From assembly GCF_900104725.1 (NCBI RefSeq), contig NZ_LT629758.1, positions 4,216,001-4,280,000 of the forward strand: a DNA stretch of 64,000 bases. Reading direction: 5' to 3'. Source of the stretch: Actinoplanes derwentensis (GTDB taxonomy: Bacteria; Actinomycetota; Actinomycetes; Mycobacteriales; Micromonosporaceae). The notes under the pieces were generated by a model. The model was not told the DNA's origin, did no database searches, and saw only the letters and a list, made by a program, of their open reading frames with translations. The translations under genes and the position numbers were made by a program. This document shows, piece after piece, positions 35,067-44,066 of the stretch. Each line of letters opens with the position of its first letter. Position 1 is the stretch's first letter.

Positions 35067-35921
35067 TTACTTGATGGCGCCGGCGGCGATGCCGCGCGTG
35101 AGGGTCCGCTGGAAGATCAGGAAGAAGAGGATCGCGGGGACGATGCCGATCAGGGCGGAGGCGCTGGTCGTTGTGGCGTCCATCATCCGGTCGCCCTGCA
35201 GGACGCCGAGGGCGACGGGAACCGTCTGGTTGTCGTTGGACACCAGGAAGATCAGGGGCAGGAAGAACTCGTTCCACGTCCAGATGAAGAAGAACGTGAA
35301 CAGCACCGCGAGGGTGGGTCCGCTGACCGGCACCACCACCCGCCAGAGGGTGCGCCATTTGCCGGCGCCGTCGATGGACGCGGCTTCCAGCAGCTCGCGG
35401 GGGAACTCGGTGTAGACCGAGGTGAGCAGATACGTACCGAAGGCGCTCTGGATGACGGTGAAGATGATGATGACCGCGAACAGGCTGTCGTAGAGGCCCG
35501 CTTCTTTGGAGATGTAGTACAGCGGGTAGACCAGCACCTCCTGCGGCAGCAGGTTCGCGACCAGGAAGAACACTAGGAACCAGACGCGGCCCTTCACCCG
35601 GCCGATGCCGAGGGCGTACGCGTTGAGGATCGACAGGACGACACCGAGGACGGCGACGGTCAGGCTGGTGATGAAGCTGTTCCAGAGTTTCTGGCCGAAG
35701 TTCACCCGGTTCCAGAAGTTGACGATGCCGTCCCAGTACAGGCCGGTCGGCAGCGACAGCGGGCCGTTGGCGGCGTAGTCGGCCGGGCTCTTGACCGCGT
35801 TGAGAGCGATCACCAGCAGCGGCCCGACCAGCAGCAGTAGCAGTACCAGCAGGCCGGCGAGGACGAAGAAGCGGACCGGGTCGCGGTGGCGCAGAGAGGC
35901 CGGTGGGGTGGTGACGGTCAT
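35067..35921 (-). CDS. Sugar ABC transporter permease 2 (MalG type)
   Basis: CUT1-family inner membrane permease (284 aa) with about six membrane segments and the EAA loop ELLEAASIDGAGKWRTLWRVV, which contacts the ATPase. ATG 35921 overlaps the permease 1 stop by 4 bp; the longer frame from 36206 is a shadow of that gene. Imports the oligosaccharide for the intracellular alpha-xylosidase. No ATPase gene is in the operon, so a shared MsiK-like ATPase is likely (known for actinomycete CUT1 systems). Confidence 0.92.
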   Translation of the reverse strand: MTVTTPPASLRHRDPVRFFVLAGLLVLLLLLVGPLLVIALNAVKSPADYAANGPLSLPTGLYWDGIVNFWNRVNFGQKLWNSFITSLTVAVLGVVLSILNAYALGIGRVKGRVWFLVFFLVANLLPQEVLVYPLYYISKEAGLYDSLFAVIIIFTVIQSAFGTYLLTSVYTEFPRELLEAASIDGAGKWRTLWRVVVPVSGPTLAVLFTFFFIWTWNEFFLPLIFLVSNDNQTVPVALGVLQGDRMMDATTTSASALIGIVPAILFFLIFQRTLTRGIAAGAIK

Positions 35922-36817
35922 CGCAGTTCCTCCGACCGGTGCTGGAGTCGCAGGAACAGGAACGCGAGGATCACGATCAGGATGGTCAGTACGGTGGAGA
36001 TCGCCGACCCGTACCCGACCTGGGCCTTCTCGAAGTAGTTCTTGTAGGCGAAGTACGACGGCACCAGTGTGGAGTTGCTGGGCCCGCCCTTGGTGAGCAC
36101 GAAGACCTGACCGAAGATCTTCAGCGCGGCGATCGTGGTGGTGATCATGACGACGTAGAACTCGGGCCGGATCATGTAGACAGTGATCTTGCGGAACCGC
36201 TGCCACCAGGTCGCACCGTCCAGATCGGCCGCCTCGTAGAGCGACGGATCGATCCGCGACAGGCCGGACATGAACATCACGACCGGGTAGCCGAGCTGGA
36301 ACCAGATCATCACCAGCATCACGCTGTAGAGCGCGTAATCGGGGTCACCGAGCCAGTTCTTGGCCAGCCCACCGAGCCCGACCGCTTCCAGGATCCGGTT
36401 GAGCGCGCCGTAACTCGGGTGCAGGATCCAGCTCCAGATGATGCCGGTGACCGCCACCGGAATCACCTGCGGCAGGTAGTACCCGGACCGGAAGAGACCT
36501 GCCCACCGATCACCGAAACGCTTGCCCACGTAGTCGAAGAGCACGGCGGCCAGAACCAGGCCGATCAGTGTCGGGATCACCGCCATCGCGAACACCAGCA
36601 GACCGATGTTCCCGAACGACTGCCAGAACAGGGTGTCGCCGAACAATCTGGTGTAGTTGTCGAAGCCGACCCAGCGCGGATCGCCGACGCCGGACCATTT
36701 GGTGAAGCTGTAGTACACCGTCATCACCAGCGGCACGACGATCACCGCGAGTGAGGCGAGCACGCCGGGAATCAGATAGACCGCGTAACCGCGGTCCCGG
36801 GTAACACGACCGGCCAT
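35918..36817 (-). CDS. Sugar ABC transporter permease 1 (MalF type)
   Basis: CUT1-family permease (299 aa) with six membrane segments and the EAA loop LYEAADLDGATWWQRFRKIT. The N-terminal first helix starts near residue 12 (YAVYLIPGVLASLAVIVVPL). It follows the binding-protein gene by 57 bp and overlaps permease 2 by ATGA. It forms the heterodimeric channel with permease 2. Confidence 0.92.
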   Translation of the reverse strand: MAGRVTRDRGYAVYLIPGVLASLAVIVVPLVMTVYYSFTKWSGVGDPRWVGFDNYTRLFGDTLFWQSFGNIGLLVFAMAVIPTLIGLVLAAVLFDYVGKRFGDRWAGLFRSGYYLPQVIPVAVTGIIWSWILHPSYGALNRILEAVGLGGLAKNWLGDPDYALYSVMLVMIWFQLGYPVVMFMSGLSRIDPSLYEAADLDGATWWQRFRKITVYMIRPEFYVVMITTTIAALKIFGQVFVLTKGGPSNSTLVPSYFAYKNYFEKAQVGYGSAISTVLTILIVILAFLFLRLQHRSEELR

Positions 36818-36874
36818 GCCGGGCCCCTTCCGTTCGCGGCGCGGGCGGTGGTCACCGCCCGCGCCGCGCGCTGC

Positions 36875-38185
36875 TCATTTGCCGAGGTCTGCCAAGTTCT
36901 CGTTGTACGGCTTGGCGATCTCGTCCAGGAAGGCGTCCGGAGTCTTCGAGCCGTTGATCAGGCCTTGTGTTCCGGCCACGAGTACGTCGTAGTAACCGGG
37001 CGCCGGCCAGTCGGGGTAGAACGCGAGCCCGTCCGAAGTGGAGATCTTGTTGAAGGTCTCGACGAGTTCCTTGTTCTTCGGGTCGGTGATGGCCGACGGG
37101 TCGGCCGCGACCGGGACACCGCCGGAGTTGCCGAGCAGCGCCTGCACCTCGGGCGACATGGTGATGTCGATGAAGTCGTACGCCAGGGCCTTGGCCTTGC
37201 TCTTCTCCGGCACCACCCACAGGTTGCCGCTGGAGCCGGGGTGCAGGGTGTTACCCGGGAAGAGGAAGGTGCCCCACTCGAAGTCCTTGATCTCCGAGGC
37301 GAACCGGCCGTACCACCAGGAGCCGGAGATCAGGATCGGGAACTCGCCCTTGGTGAAGGAGACGCCCATGTCCTCGGCCTTGATGCCGGCCGAGTCCTTG
37401 CCGACGTAGCCCTTCGACACCCAGTCGGCGAACGTCTGCGCGGCGTAGGTCAACTGCGGGCCCTTGAAGTCGACCTTGTTCTTGTAGAGCTGGTAGTCGT
37501 CGACGAACGCACGGTCGGCCTTCGACAGGGCCAGTTCGTAGACGATCTGCTGCGCCGGGTACTCGGCGCCGCCGACGGCGAGCGGGGTCACCTTGTTCTG
37601 CACGAACGTGTCCATCACCTTGGTGAACTCGTCGAGCGTCGTCGGGACGGCCAGCTTGTACTTGTCGAACAGCTTCTTGTTGTAGTAAACGGTGACGAAC
37701 TCACCGTAGTTGGGCACCCCGAAGACCTTGCCGCTGCCCATGATGCCGTCTTCGTCGTACTTGGCAGTGGTCTGCAGGCTGGCACTCAGTTTCTTGTCCC
37801 AGCCACGCTTGGTGAACTCGTCGGAGAGGTCGGTGAGCAGGCCCTGCTTGGACAGCAGACCGGCGGTCGCGTTGCCCTTGTTGTACTCGAGGATGTCCGG
37901 GGCGCTGTCCGAGTTGAGGATCATCTGGGCGTTCTGCTGGATCTGCTCGAAGCCCTTCTCCTCGAACTTGACCTCGACGCCGGGGTGACTTGCCTTGAAC
38001 AGTTCGATCGATTTGTTCCAGGCGATGCCCATGGCGCTCTCAGGGCCCTCGTAGTGCCAGAGGTTCAGGACTTTCGCGTCAGCGCCCTCCTCCGAGGAGG
38101 ACTCGTCGCCGCCGCAGGCGGTCAGGCCGAGGGAAACCGCAAGTAAGAGTGCACCGGCCGCCAGGCCGGAACGTGATCGGAACAT
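36875..38185 (-). CDS. Sugar ABC transporter substrate-binding lipoprotein
   Basis: Extracellular solute-binding protein of the CUT1 class (436 aa). The signal peptide ends in lipobox LTACGG, giving a lipid-anchored Cys. ATG 38185 is preceded by GGGAGGA; the longer frame to 38422 runs through the operator and lacI. LNLWHYEGPES and ISGSWWYGRF are typical binding-protein blocks, with many aromatic residues for sugar stacking. First gene of the alpha-xyloside operon, downstream of a LacI-type palindrome. Ligand inferred as a xyloglucan- or xyloside-type oligosaccharide. Confidence 0.92.
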   Translation of the reverse strand: MFRSRSGLAAGALLLAVSLGLTACGGDESSSEEGADAKVLNLWHYEGPESAMGIAWNKSIELFKASHPGVEVKFEEKGFEQIQQNAQMILNSDSAPDILEYNKGNATAGLLSKQGLLTDLSDEFTKRGWDKKLSASLQTTAKYDEDGIMGSGKVFGVPNYGEFVTVYYNKKLFDKYKLAVPTTLDEFTKVMDTFVQNKVTPLAVGGAEYPAQQIVYELALSKADRAFVDDYQLYKNKVDFKGPQLTYAAQTFADWVSKGYVGKDSAGIKAEDMGVSFTKGEFPILISGSWWYGRFASEIKDFEWGTFLFPGNTLHPGSSGNLWVVPEKSKAKALAYDFIDITMSPEVQALLGNSGGVPVAADPSAITDPKNKELVETFNKISTSDGLAFYPDWPAPGYYDVLVAGTQGLINGSKTPDAFLDEIAKPYNENLADLGK

Positions 38186-38231
38186 AGCCGTCCTCCCAGA
38201 GGGACTGGTCGAGGAAAGTAAGCGAAACAAC

Positions 38232-38251
38232 TCGTCGAAGCGCTTCGACGA
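38232..38251. promoter_or_regulatory. LacI operator of the alpha-xyloside importer operon
   Basis: A perfect 20-bp palindrome whose 18-bp core CGTCGAAGCGCTTCGACG recurs identically at 42535-42552. The identity extends into ATGGCT on one side. It lies just downstream of the putative -10 box, where LacI-type repressors block transcription. Confidence 0.85.
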
Positions 38252-38265
38252 TGGCTCTTGTCGAG

Positions 38266-38295
38266 ACGCTATTGATTCAGCCTGGCTCGTGTCAA
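38266..38295 (-). promoter_or_regulatory. Promoter of the alpha-xyloside importer operon
   Basis: On the minus strand, TTGACA (38290-38295) and TAGCGT (38266-38271) are 18 bp apart. The -35 box overlaps the lacI stop codon and the operator starts 14 bp past the -10 box. Confidence 0.6.
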
Positions 38296-39308
38296 CGGTG
38301 TGACGCGGAGATTTCGCGGCAGCTGTCCCGCTCGACCAGACTCGGCGCGAGCAGGCGGGTGTACTCGACACTGCGACCGTCCAGCAGCCGCATCGCAGTC
38401 TCCACGGCGAGGGTGCCGACATCGTGCGCCGGGATGTCGATCGAGGTCAGCGCGACCGGCATCGCCGTCGCCACGTCACGCGGGCAGACCGCCACGACCG
38501 AGATGTCCTCGGGAATCCGGCGGCCGGTGGCGTGCAGCAGGTCCAGCAGCGGGCGCAGCGCCTCCTCGTTGTGCACCACCAGCGCGGTGATGCCGTCGAG
38601 CTCGGCGTCCAGGTCGGCCATGCAGGACCGCACCCCCTCGGCGCCCGGCTCGCACGGGTGCGTCACCGTGCGCAGACCCAGGTCCACCGACGCGTCGAGG
38701 AACCCGGTGAGGAACCGGTCCGCGTACGTCGTCTGCCGCTTGTACACCGCCGGGGACGGGCCGACCAGGCCGATCCGGCGGTGACCGTGCCCAGCCAGGT
38801 GCGACAGCGCCTCCCGGGCGGCCGCGCCGAAGTCCAGATCGACACAGGCGATGCCGGTGTGGTCGGCCGGCAACCCGATCAGCACCGACGGCTGCTTCAA
38901 CCTCCGCAGCGCCGGAATGCGCAGGTCGTCGCGCTCCAGATCCATCAATATCAACGCGTCGACCATGGTGCTGTGGGCGACCCGCTCCAGGCCGGCGGTG
39001 CCCTCGTCCTTGGTCAGAAGCAACACATCATGGTTGTACGACCGGGCCGCGGTCACCACGGCCGTGGCGAACTGCATGATGACCGGCACGTTCACATCCA
39101 CCCGCAGCGGCGCGACCAGCGCGATCACGTTCGTCTTGCTGCTCGCCAGGGCGCGGGCGCCGGCGTGCGGGTGGAAACCCAGCTCCGCGATGGCGGCCTG
39201 CACACGGGCGCGGGTCTCGGCGGAGATCGGGCGACGGCCGGACAGAACATACGACACCGTGCTGGGCGACACCCCGGCCGCTTTGGCGACGTCGTTGATC
39301 GTCGGCAC
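38292..39308 (-). CDS. LacI-family transcriptional repressor
   Basis: LacI/GalR regulator (338 aa): HTH at the extreme N-terminus (INDVAKAAGVSPSTVSYVLSG), hinge ARALASSKTNVIAL and a periplasmic-binding-protein-like sensor domain. GTG 39308 is chosen because GGGGAGG stands before it and the HTH begins at once; the longer frame to 39359 adds 17 unrelated residues. The palindromes at 38232 and 42535 are of LacI type and flank this gene, so it is the likely repressor of both the importer/alpha-xylosidase operon and the GH3 gene, induced by an imported sugar. Confidence 0.9.
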   Translation of the reverse strand: MPTINDVAKAAGVSPSTVSYVLSGRRPISAETRARVQAAIAELGFHPHAGARALASSKTNVIALVAPLRVDVNVPVIMQFATAVVTAARSYNHDVLLLTKDEGTAGLERVAHSTMVDALILMDLERDDLRIPALRRLKQPSVLIGLPADHTGIACVDLDFGAAAREALSHLAGHGHRRIGLVGPSPAVYKRQTTYADRFLTGFLDASVDLGLRTVTHPCEPGAEGVRSCMADLDAELDGITALVVHNEEALRPLLDLLHATGRRIPEDISVVAVCPRDVATAMPVALTSIDIPAHDVGTLAVETAMRLLDGRSVEYTRLLAPSLVERDSCREISASHR

Positions 39309-39437
39309 TGAGCCTCCCCAAGTCACCAAGCAACTCCTTTCGTCGATCCTACTGATCACCGGCTCAGCACCCGAGCCCCGGTGACGCTCCCCTCACCGTC
39401 CGGTGAGCCGGGATACAACCCGCAACACAGCCGCCCC

Positions 39438-39476
39438 GCGGTGACTTCGAGCCCGAACCGAACCCCGAGTCACCAC
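39438..39476. repeat. Dispersed palindromic repeat family 1, copy B
   Basis: Imperfect member: arms GCGGTGACTTCGAG... and ...CCCGAGTCACCAC around a GAACCGAA-like loop. First of three members in tandem between lacI and the GH3 3' end. Confidence 0.65.
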
Positions 39477-39496
39477 ACCTCAGCGGCCCACACACC

Positions 39497-39539
39497 GCGT
39501 GCCGACTTGGGGCGCGGAGCGAACCCCAAGTCGGCACGC
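39497..39539. repeat. Dispersed palindromic repeat family 1, copy C
   Basis: Perfect 16-bp arms GCGTGCCGACTTGGGG (39497-39512) and CCCCAAGTCGGCACGC (39524-39539) around loop CGCGGAGCGAA. The arms differ from copy D but pair with each other, so base changes are compensated. CCTCAGCGGCCCACACACCG precedes both C and D, making a tandem unit of about 61 bp. Confidence 0.8.
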
Positions 39540-39559
39540 CTCAGCGGCCCACACACCGT

Positions 39560-39598
39560 GTGGTGCCTTCGGGTGCGGAGCGAACCCGAAGTCACCAC
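39560..39598. repeat. Dispersed palindromic repeat family 1, copy D
   Basis: Arms GTGGTGCCTTCGGGT (39560-39574) and ACCCGAAGTCACCAC (39584-39598) pair with one mismatch around loop GCGGAGCGA. It ends 7 bp from the GH3 stop codon and may be that gene's terminator. Confidence 0.8.
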
Positions 39599-39605
39599 GT
39601 CCGGG

Positions 39606-42512
39606 TCAGCCGATGCTGAAGGTGGCCAGCCGGAGGCCCGGGCTGGGCACCAGGTAGACCGTCGACCGGCCGCTGAACCTCGCCAGCGGGGCGGTCACCG
39701 TGCGGTAGGTGTAGACGCCGCCGGTGTCGGTCAGCGTCGCGGTTCCGAGTAACCGGCCGGCCGGGGAGCCGAGACGGACCTGGACGGTGCCGGTGCCGGA
39801 CGCCGTGGCCGTGACGGTCCTGCCCCCGCGCAGGGCCGCGTCCTTGAACGCCAGCCAGTCGCCGGTGGCCACGGCGCCGACCACGGTTCCGCTGGAGGTG
39901 GTCTCGTCCAGGAGCCTCACCCCGGCGTACGCGTCGAAGGTCTCCGCTCTTGTCGGTCGTGAGAGGTCCCGGGGCGGGATCACCGAACCCTTGACGGCCA
40001 GGGTGGTGCGGGCGCGGATGTCGTTCGCGGACGCGCCGAGCAGCACGTCGTGGACCGAGGTCTCGACCACCCAGCGCTGCCGGGTCTGATCCCAGCGGGC
40101 GAGATCGGACTGCGCGAGCGGAATCGAGACGGTCGCCGAGCGGCCGGGGCGCAGCGACACCTTCTGGAAGCCGCGGAGCTGTTTGACCGGGGTGGCGTCG
40201 CGGGAGGTGCGCTGGTGGGTGTAGAGCTGTACGACCTCGGCCCCGGCCCGTTTGCCGGTGTTGGTGACGGTCACCGTGACCATTCCCTGTCTCACCGACG
40301 GCTGGCCGTAGGTGAAGGAGGTATAGGACAGGCCGTGCCCGAACGGGTAGAGCGGTTTGGCGGAACTGTAGAGATAGGTCTGCTTCGACCGGATTATGTC
40401 GTATTCGAGCATGTCACCGGGCAGTTGATCAGCCGACCGGTACCAGGTCTGGGTCAGCCGGCCGGCCGGGTTGACGTCGCCGTACAGCACGTCGGCGACC
40501 GCGTGCCCGGTCTCCGCCCCGGCATGCGTGGTCCACAGGATGCCGGGCACGTGCGCCTGTGCCCAGTTGATCGTCTGCGGGTAGCTGCTCTGCACCACCA
40601 CGACGGTCCGCGGGTTGGCCGCCCGGACCGCCTTGATCAGGGCTTCCTGACGGGCCCCGAGACCGAGCCCGGCCCGGTCGTGGACCTCACGCCCGGCGAC
40701 GAACGGGTCGGTGCCGACGACGACCACCGCGGTCTTCGCCTTCTTGGCCTGGGCGGCAGCCGTCGCCACCCCGTCGACCAGGAGTTCCCTGGTGAAGCGG
40801 GCGGCTCCGGCCGCGCCGGCGGCACCGAGGGTCAGGTTGCCGTCGGCACCCACGGTCACATAGTGGTTCGGCGGGAACCAGGACTCCTGGGTCTCGTAAC
40901 CGACGTAGTGCAGAACGAACGTTCCGTCCGCCTGCTGCTCCTGCCGGAACTGCTGCTGGACGAACCAGCCGCCCGGCTCGTCGGCGTTGGCGGCGAACGG
41001 ACCCCAGTTGTAGCTGACCAGCTTGCCGTTGGCGACATTGCGCAGCGTCGAGACACCGTCTCCCCAGTCGACGGTGTCGAACTGGGCGGCCGGGGTCGGA
41101 CTACTCTCGGTGACACCGACGCCGGTGGCACCGGCGGTCACGTAACGGCCGGTCGTCACCTCGCGAAGGGCGATCCGGTCGGCGCCGGTGCCGGTGGAGA
41201 CCGAGGAGGCGCGTTCGGTGAGGCCGTCGAGGATGCTGACCCGGTACGGGAGCTGTCCCCCGTACCAATCGCTGTAGAGCTTGTCGGCGGTGGGACCGAC
41301 GACCGCGACCGAACCGCCCGCCTGCAGCGGCAGGATGCCGTCGTTCTTGAGCAGCACCGCGGCCTCGGCGGCGGTCTTCCGGGCCAGCGCGCGGTGGGCC
41401 GGACTGTCGATCACCGACGGTGAGATGCCGGCGTAGGGGCCGCCGTCCGGGTCGAACTCGCCGAGCCGGAAGCGAATGCTCAGCGCGTTGCCGACCGAGG
41501 AGTCCACGTCGGCCTCGGTGAGCAGGCCTCGCTCCAGTGCCTGTCTGATCGCGGTGGTGGTCGGCTCGGCGTTGGTGTCGTTGACGGTGAAACTGTCCAG
41601 GCCGGCCTTGATGACGGCGGCGTTCGCCTCGGCCTGGGTGGCGAAGTAGGCCTGCGAGCCGGTCAGGTTGGTGGGTGCCCAGGCGTCACTGACGTTGAAG
41701 AGCCGCTGGTCACTCCAGTCGCGCAGCAGTGTGCCGAGGTCCGGGTCGACGGTGGCGGGCCGCCCGTTGATCAGGTTGTAGGCGGCCATCACGCCGGTCG
41801 CGGAACCGTTCTTCAAGGCGATCTCGAACGGTTTGCGGTCGTATTCGTTGAGGACCCGCTGCGGCACGTTCGACGACGTCCGGTCCCGCAGTGTCTCGTT
41901 GTTGTAGGCGGCGTAGTGCTTCAGCGTCGGCGCGACCTTGAGATGGTTCGGGTCGTCGCCCTGCAAGCCGTCGCCGTAGGCGGCGGCGATCGCGCCGGTG
42001 AGCAGCGGATCCTCGGAGTAGCCCTCCTCGTTGCGGCCCCATCGCGGGTCGCGCAGCAGGTTGACGACCGGCGCCCAGGCGTTCAGGCCCCAGATCTCCG
42101 GGTTCTGCCGGTGGAAGCCGCGCAGTTCGTCGCCGACGGCTGAGCCGACACGTTCGATCAACTCCGGGTCCCAGGTGCTGGCCAGGCCCACGGCCTGCGG
42201 GAACACCGTCGCGGTCGCGTCGATCTTGGCGGAGTTGTTGCGATGGTCGTTCGACCAGGCGACGCCGTGCAGGGCTTCGGTGCCGGACTTGAACAGGCTG
42301 ATTCCGAGGCGGGGAATGGCCGGCTGGTATTGGTGCAGCAGCGAGATCTTCTCGTCGAGAGTGAGCCGGCTGACCAGGTCGTCAACGCGTGCGGTCAGTG
42401 GCAGGGACGGGTCGCGGAACTCCAGAGCGGGTTCGGCCTGAGCCGCGTCTGGCAGCAGTGGGACCAATAGGACGGCGACGGCAATCGCCGCGAAACCACG
42501 TCTGATACGCAT
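39606..42512 (-). CDS. Secreted GH3 beta-glycosidase with C-terminal CBM6-like module
   Basis: Large exo-acting GH3 enzyme (968 aa), probably a beta-glucosidase or beta-xylosidase. A signal peptide ends at AAQA. The catalytic nucleophile is Asp276 in NVSDAWAP, with RDPRWGRNEEGYSEDP and TLKHYAAYNN in the (beta/alpha)8 domain. An insertion of about 150 residues with beta-trefoil/fascin-like repeats (IALREVTTGRYVTAG) lies in the second domain. After the fibronectin-like domain, the last about 110 residues resemble a CBM6-type sugar-binding module (GDWLAFKDAAL, VQVRLGSPAG). The LacI-type palindrome upstream matches that of the importer operon. Confidence 0.9.
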   Translation of the reverse strand: MRIRRGFAAIAVAVLLVPLLPDAAQAEPALEFRDPSLPLTARVDDLVSRLTLDEKISLLHQYQPAIPRLGISLFKSGTEALHGVAWSNDHRNNSAKIDATATVFPQAVGLASTWDPELIERVGSAVGDELRGFHRQNPEIWGLNAWAPVVNLLRDPRWGRNEEGYSEDPLLTGAIAAAYGDGLQGDDPNHLKVAPTLKHYAAYNNETLRDRTSSNVPQRVLNEYDRKPFEIALKNGSATGVMAAYNLINGRPATVDPDLGTLLRDWSDQRLFNVSDAWAPTNLTGSQAYFATQAEANAAVIKAGLDSFTVNDTNAEPTTTAIRQALERGLLTEADVDSSVGNALSIRFRLGEFDPDGGPYAGISPSVIDSPAHRALARKTAAEAAVLLKNDGILPLQAGGSVAVVGPTADKLYSDWYGGQLPYRVSILDGLTERASSVSTGTGADRIALREVTTGRYVTAGATGVGVTESSPTPAAQFDTVDWGDGVSTLRNVANGKLVSYNWGPFAANADEPGGWFVQQQFRQEQQADGTFVLHYVGYETQESWFPPNHYVTVGADGNLTLGAAGAAGAARFTRELLVDGVATAAAQAKKAKTAVVVVGTDPFVAGREVHDRAGLGLGARQEALIKAVRAANPRTVVVVQSSYPQTINWAQAHVPGILWTTHAGAETGHAVADVLYGDVNPAGRLTQTWYRSADQLPGDMLEYDIIRSKQTYLYSSAKPLYPFGHGLSYTSFTYGQPSVRQGMVTVTVTNTGKRAGAEVVQLYTHQRTSRDATPVKQLRGFQKVSLRPGRSATVSIPLAQSDLARWDQTRQRWVVETSVHDVLLGASANDIRARTTLAVKGSVIPPRDLSRPTRAETFDAYAGVRLLDETTSSGTVVGAVATGDWLAFKDAALRGGRTVTATASGTGTVQVRLGSPAGRLLGTATLTDTGGVYTYRTVTAPLARFSGRSTVYLVPSPGLRLATFSIG

Positions 42513-42534
42513 AGAATTCTCCCCATAAAGAATC

Positions 42535-42552
42535 CGTCGAAGCGCTTCGACG
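42535..42552. promoter_or_regulatory. LacI operator of the GH3 gene
   Basis: CGTCGAAGCGCTTCGACG, a perfect palindrome identical to the core of 38232-38251, 22 bp upstream of the GH3 start. On the minus strand a TATAAG-like -10 box lies just before it. Confidence 0.85.
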
Positions 42553-42680
42553 ATGGCTTATATGAATCGCCCGGGATATGACGCCTGCGGTGAAGTCACC
42601 ATAGAGCCACGCCGATGTGGTGGGCAACCACTCCGCGCAGCTTTCCGGAAATCTGCCGGCAACACAGGCAGAATGGGCCG

Positions 42681-44066
42681 GTGCGAATGATTGTCATCGG
42701 TGGAGATGCTGCCGGAATGTCCGCCGCCTCCCAGGCCCGGCGCCGTCTCGGGCGCGACGAACTGGAGATCCTCGCGTTCGAGCGGGGCGACTTCACGTCC
42801 TACTCGGCGTGCGGCATCCCGTACTGGGTGGGCAGTCTGGTCGACGGCCCGGACGAGCTGATCGCCCGCGACCCGGCCACGTTCCGCAAGGACGGGATCG
42901 ACGTCCGGACCGGCCATGAGGTCACCGGCATCGACCTCGGCGCGCGGACCGTCACCGTCCGCAACTCCGATCGGACCTTCACCGAGGGCTTCGACCTGCT
43001 GATGTACGCGGCCGGGGCCCAACCGGTGCGCCCGCCCTGGGCCGACAACCCGGCGAGCGGCATCTTCGGCATGCAGACCCTCGGTGACGGCGCCGCGCTC
43101 AACGCCTGGCTCTCCTCGTTCGAGGGCGGCGGCAGAGGCGGTGGCGGCGAGGGCCGGGACGCCGTGGTGATCGGTGGCGGCTACATCGGCGTCGAGATGG
43201 CCGAGGCCCTGGTCCGGCGCGGGCTGCGGGTCACTCTCGTGGAACGTTCCGGGCAGCCGATGTCCACCGTCGACCCGGACATGGGCGCGCTGGTCGCCGA
43301 CGCGGTCCGCGGGCTCGGTATCGAGCTGCGCACCGGCGTCACGGTTCAGGCCCTGGAGACGAGCGACGACCGGGTACGGGCGGTGGTCACCGACGACGGC
43401 ACGATTCCGGCCGACGTCGTGGTGCTGGGATTGGGGGTACGCCCCAACACGGCACTCGCCGACGCCGCCGGAATCCCGCTCGGCGTCACCGGCGGTCTCG
43501 CCACCGATCTGCGGCAGCGGGTCACCGGCCCGGACGGGGTCGTCGACGGGGTGTGGGCGGCCGGCGACTGCACCGAGGTCACCCATCTGGTCAGCGGGAA
43601 GACGATGCACGTGCCGCTCGGTACCCACGCCAACAAGCAGGGCCGGGTCGCCGGGATCAACATCGGCGGCGGGTACGCCACATTCCCCGGCGTGATCGGC
43701 ACGGCCGTCACCAAGATCTGCGATCTGGAGGTGGCCCGCACCGGACTGTCGTCGCGGGAGGCCGAGGCCGCCGGGTTCCGTTTCGTGACCGCCACGATCG
43801 AGTCGACGAACCGGGCCGGCTACTTCCCCGGCGCCGTCCCGATGACCGTCAAGGTCCTCGCCGAGAAGGACACCGGACTACTGCTGGGTGCGCAGATCGT
43901 CGGCCGGGCCGAGGCGGCCAAACGGATCGACGCCTTCGCGGTCGCCGTCTGGAACCGGATGACCGTCACCGAGATGACCGCCCTCGACCTGGGTTACGCA
44001 CCCCCGTTCGCACCGGTCTGGGACCCGGTCCTGATCGCCGCCCGCAAAGTCGCCGACAAGATCTAG
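42681..44066 (+). CDS. FAD-dependent CoA-disulfide reductase/NADH oxidase-type protein
   Basis: Pyridine nucleotide-disulfide oxidoreductase (461 aa). FAD-binding GGDAAGMSAA is at the N-terminus, the single redox Cys is in SYSACGIPYWVG (as in CoA-disulfide reductases and NADH oxidases), the NAD site is VVIGGGYIGVEMAE, and VWAAGDCTEV is the second FAD motif. The C-terminal dimerisation domain is present. A Gly-rich insert (GGGRGGGGEG) precedes the NAD motif. GTG 42681 or ATG 42687 are both possible starts. Stops of this gene and the convergent next one overlap in CTAG. Confidence 0.88.
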   Translation: MRMIVIGGDAAGMSAASQARRRLGRDELEILAFERGDFTSYSACGIPYWVGSLVDGPDELIARDPATFRKDGIDVRTGHEVTGIDLGARTVTVRNSDRTFTEGFDLLMYAAGAQPVRPPWADNPASGIFGMQTLGDGAALNAWLSSFEGGGRGGGGEGRDAVVIGGGYIGVEMAEALVRRGLRVTLVERSGQPMSTVDPDMGALVADAVRGLGIELRTGVTVQALETSDDRVRAVVTDDGTIPADVVVLGLGVRPNTALADAAGIPLGVTGGLATDLRQRVTGPDGVVDGVWAAGDCTEVTHLVSGKTMHVPLGTHANKQGRVAGINIGGGYATFPGVIGTAVTKICDLEVARTGLSSREAEAAGFRFVTATIESTNRAGYFPGAVPMTVKVLAEKDTGLLLGAQIVGRAEAAKRIDAFAVAVWNRMTVTEMTALDLGYAPPFAPVWDPVLIAARKVADKI

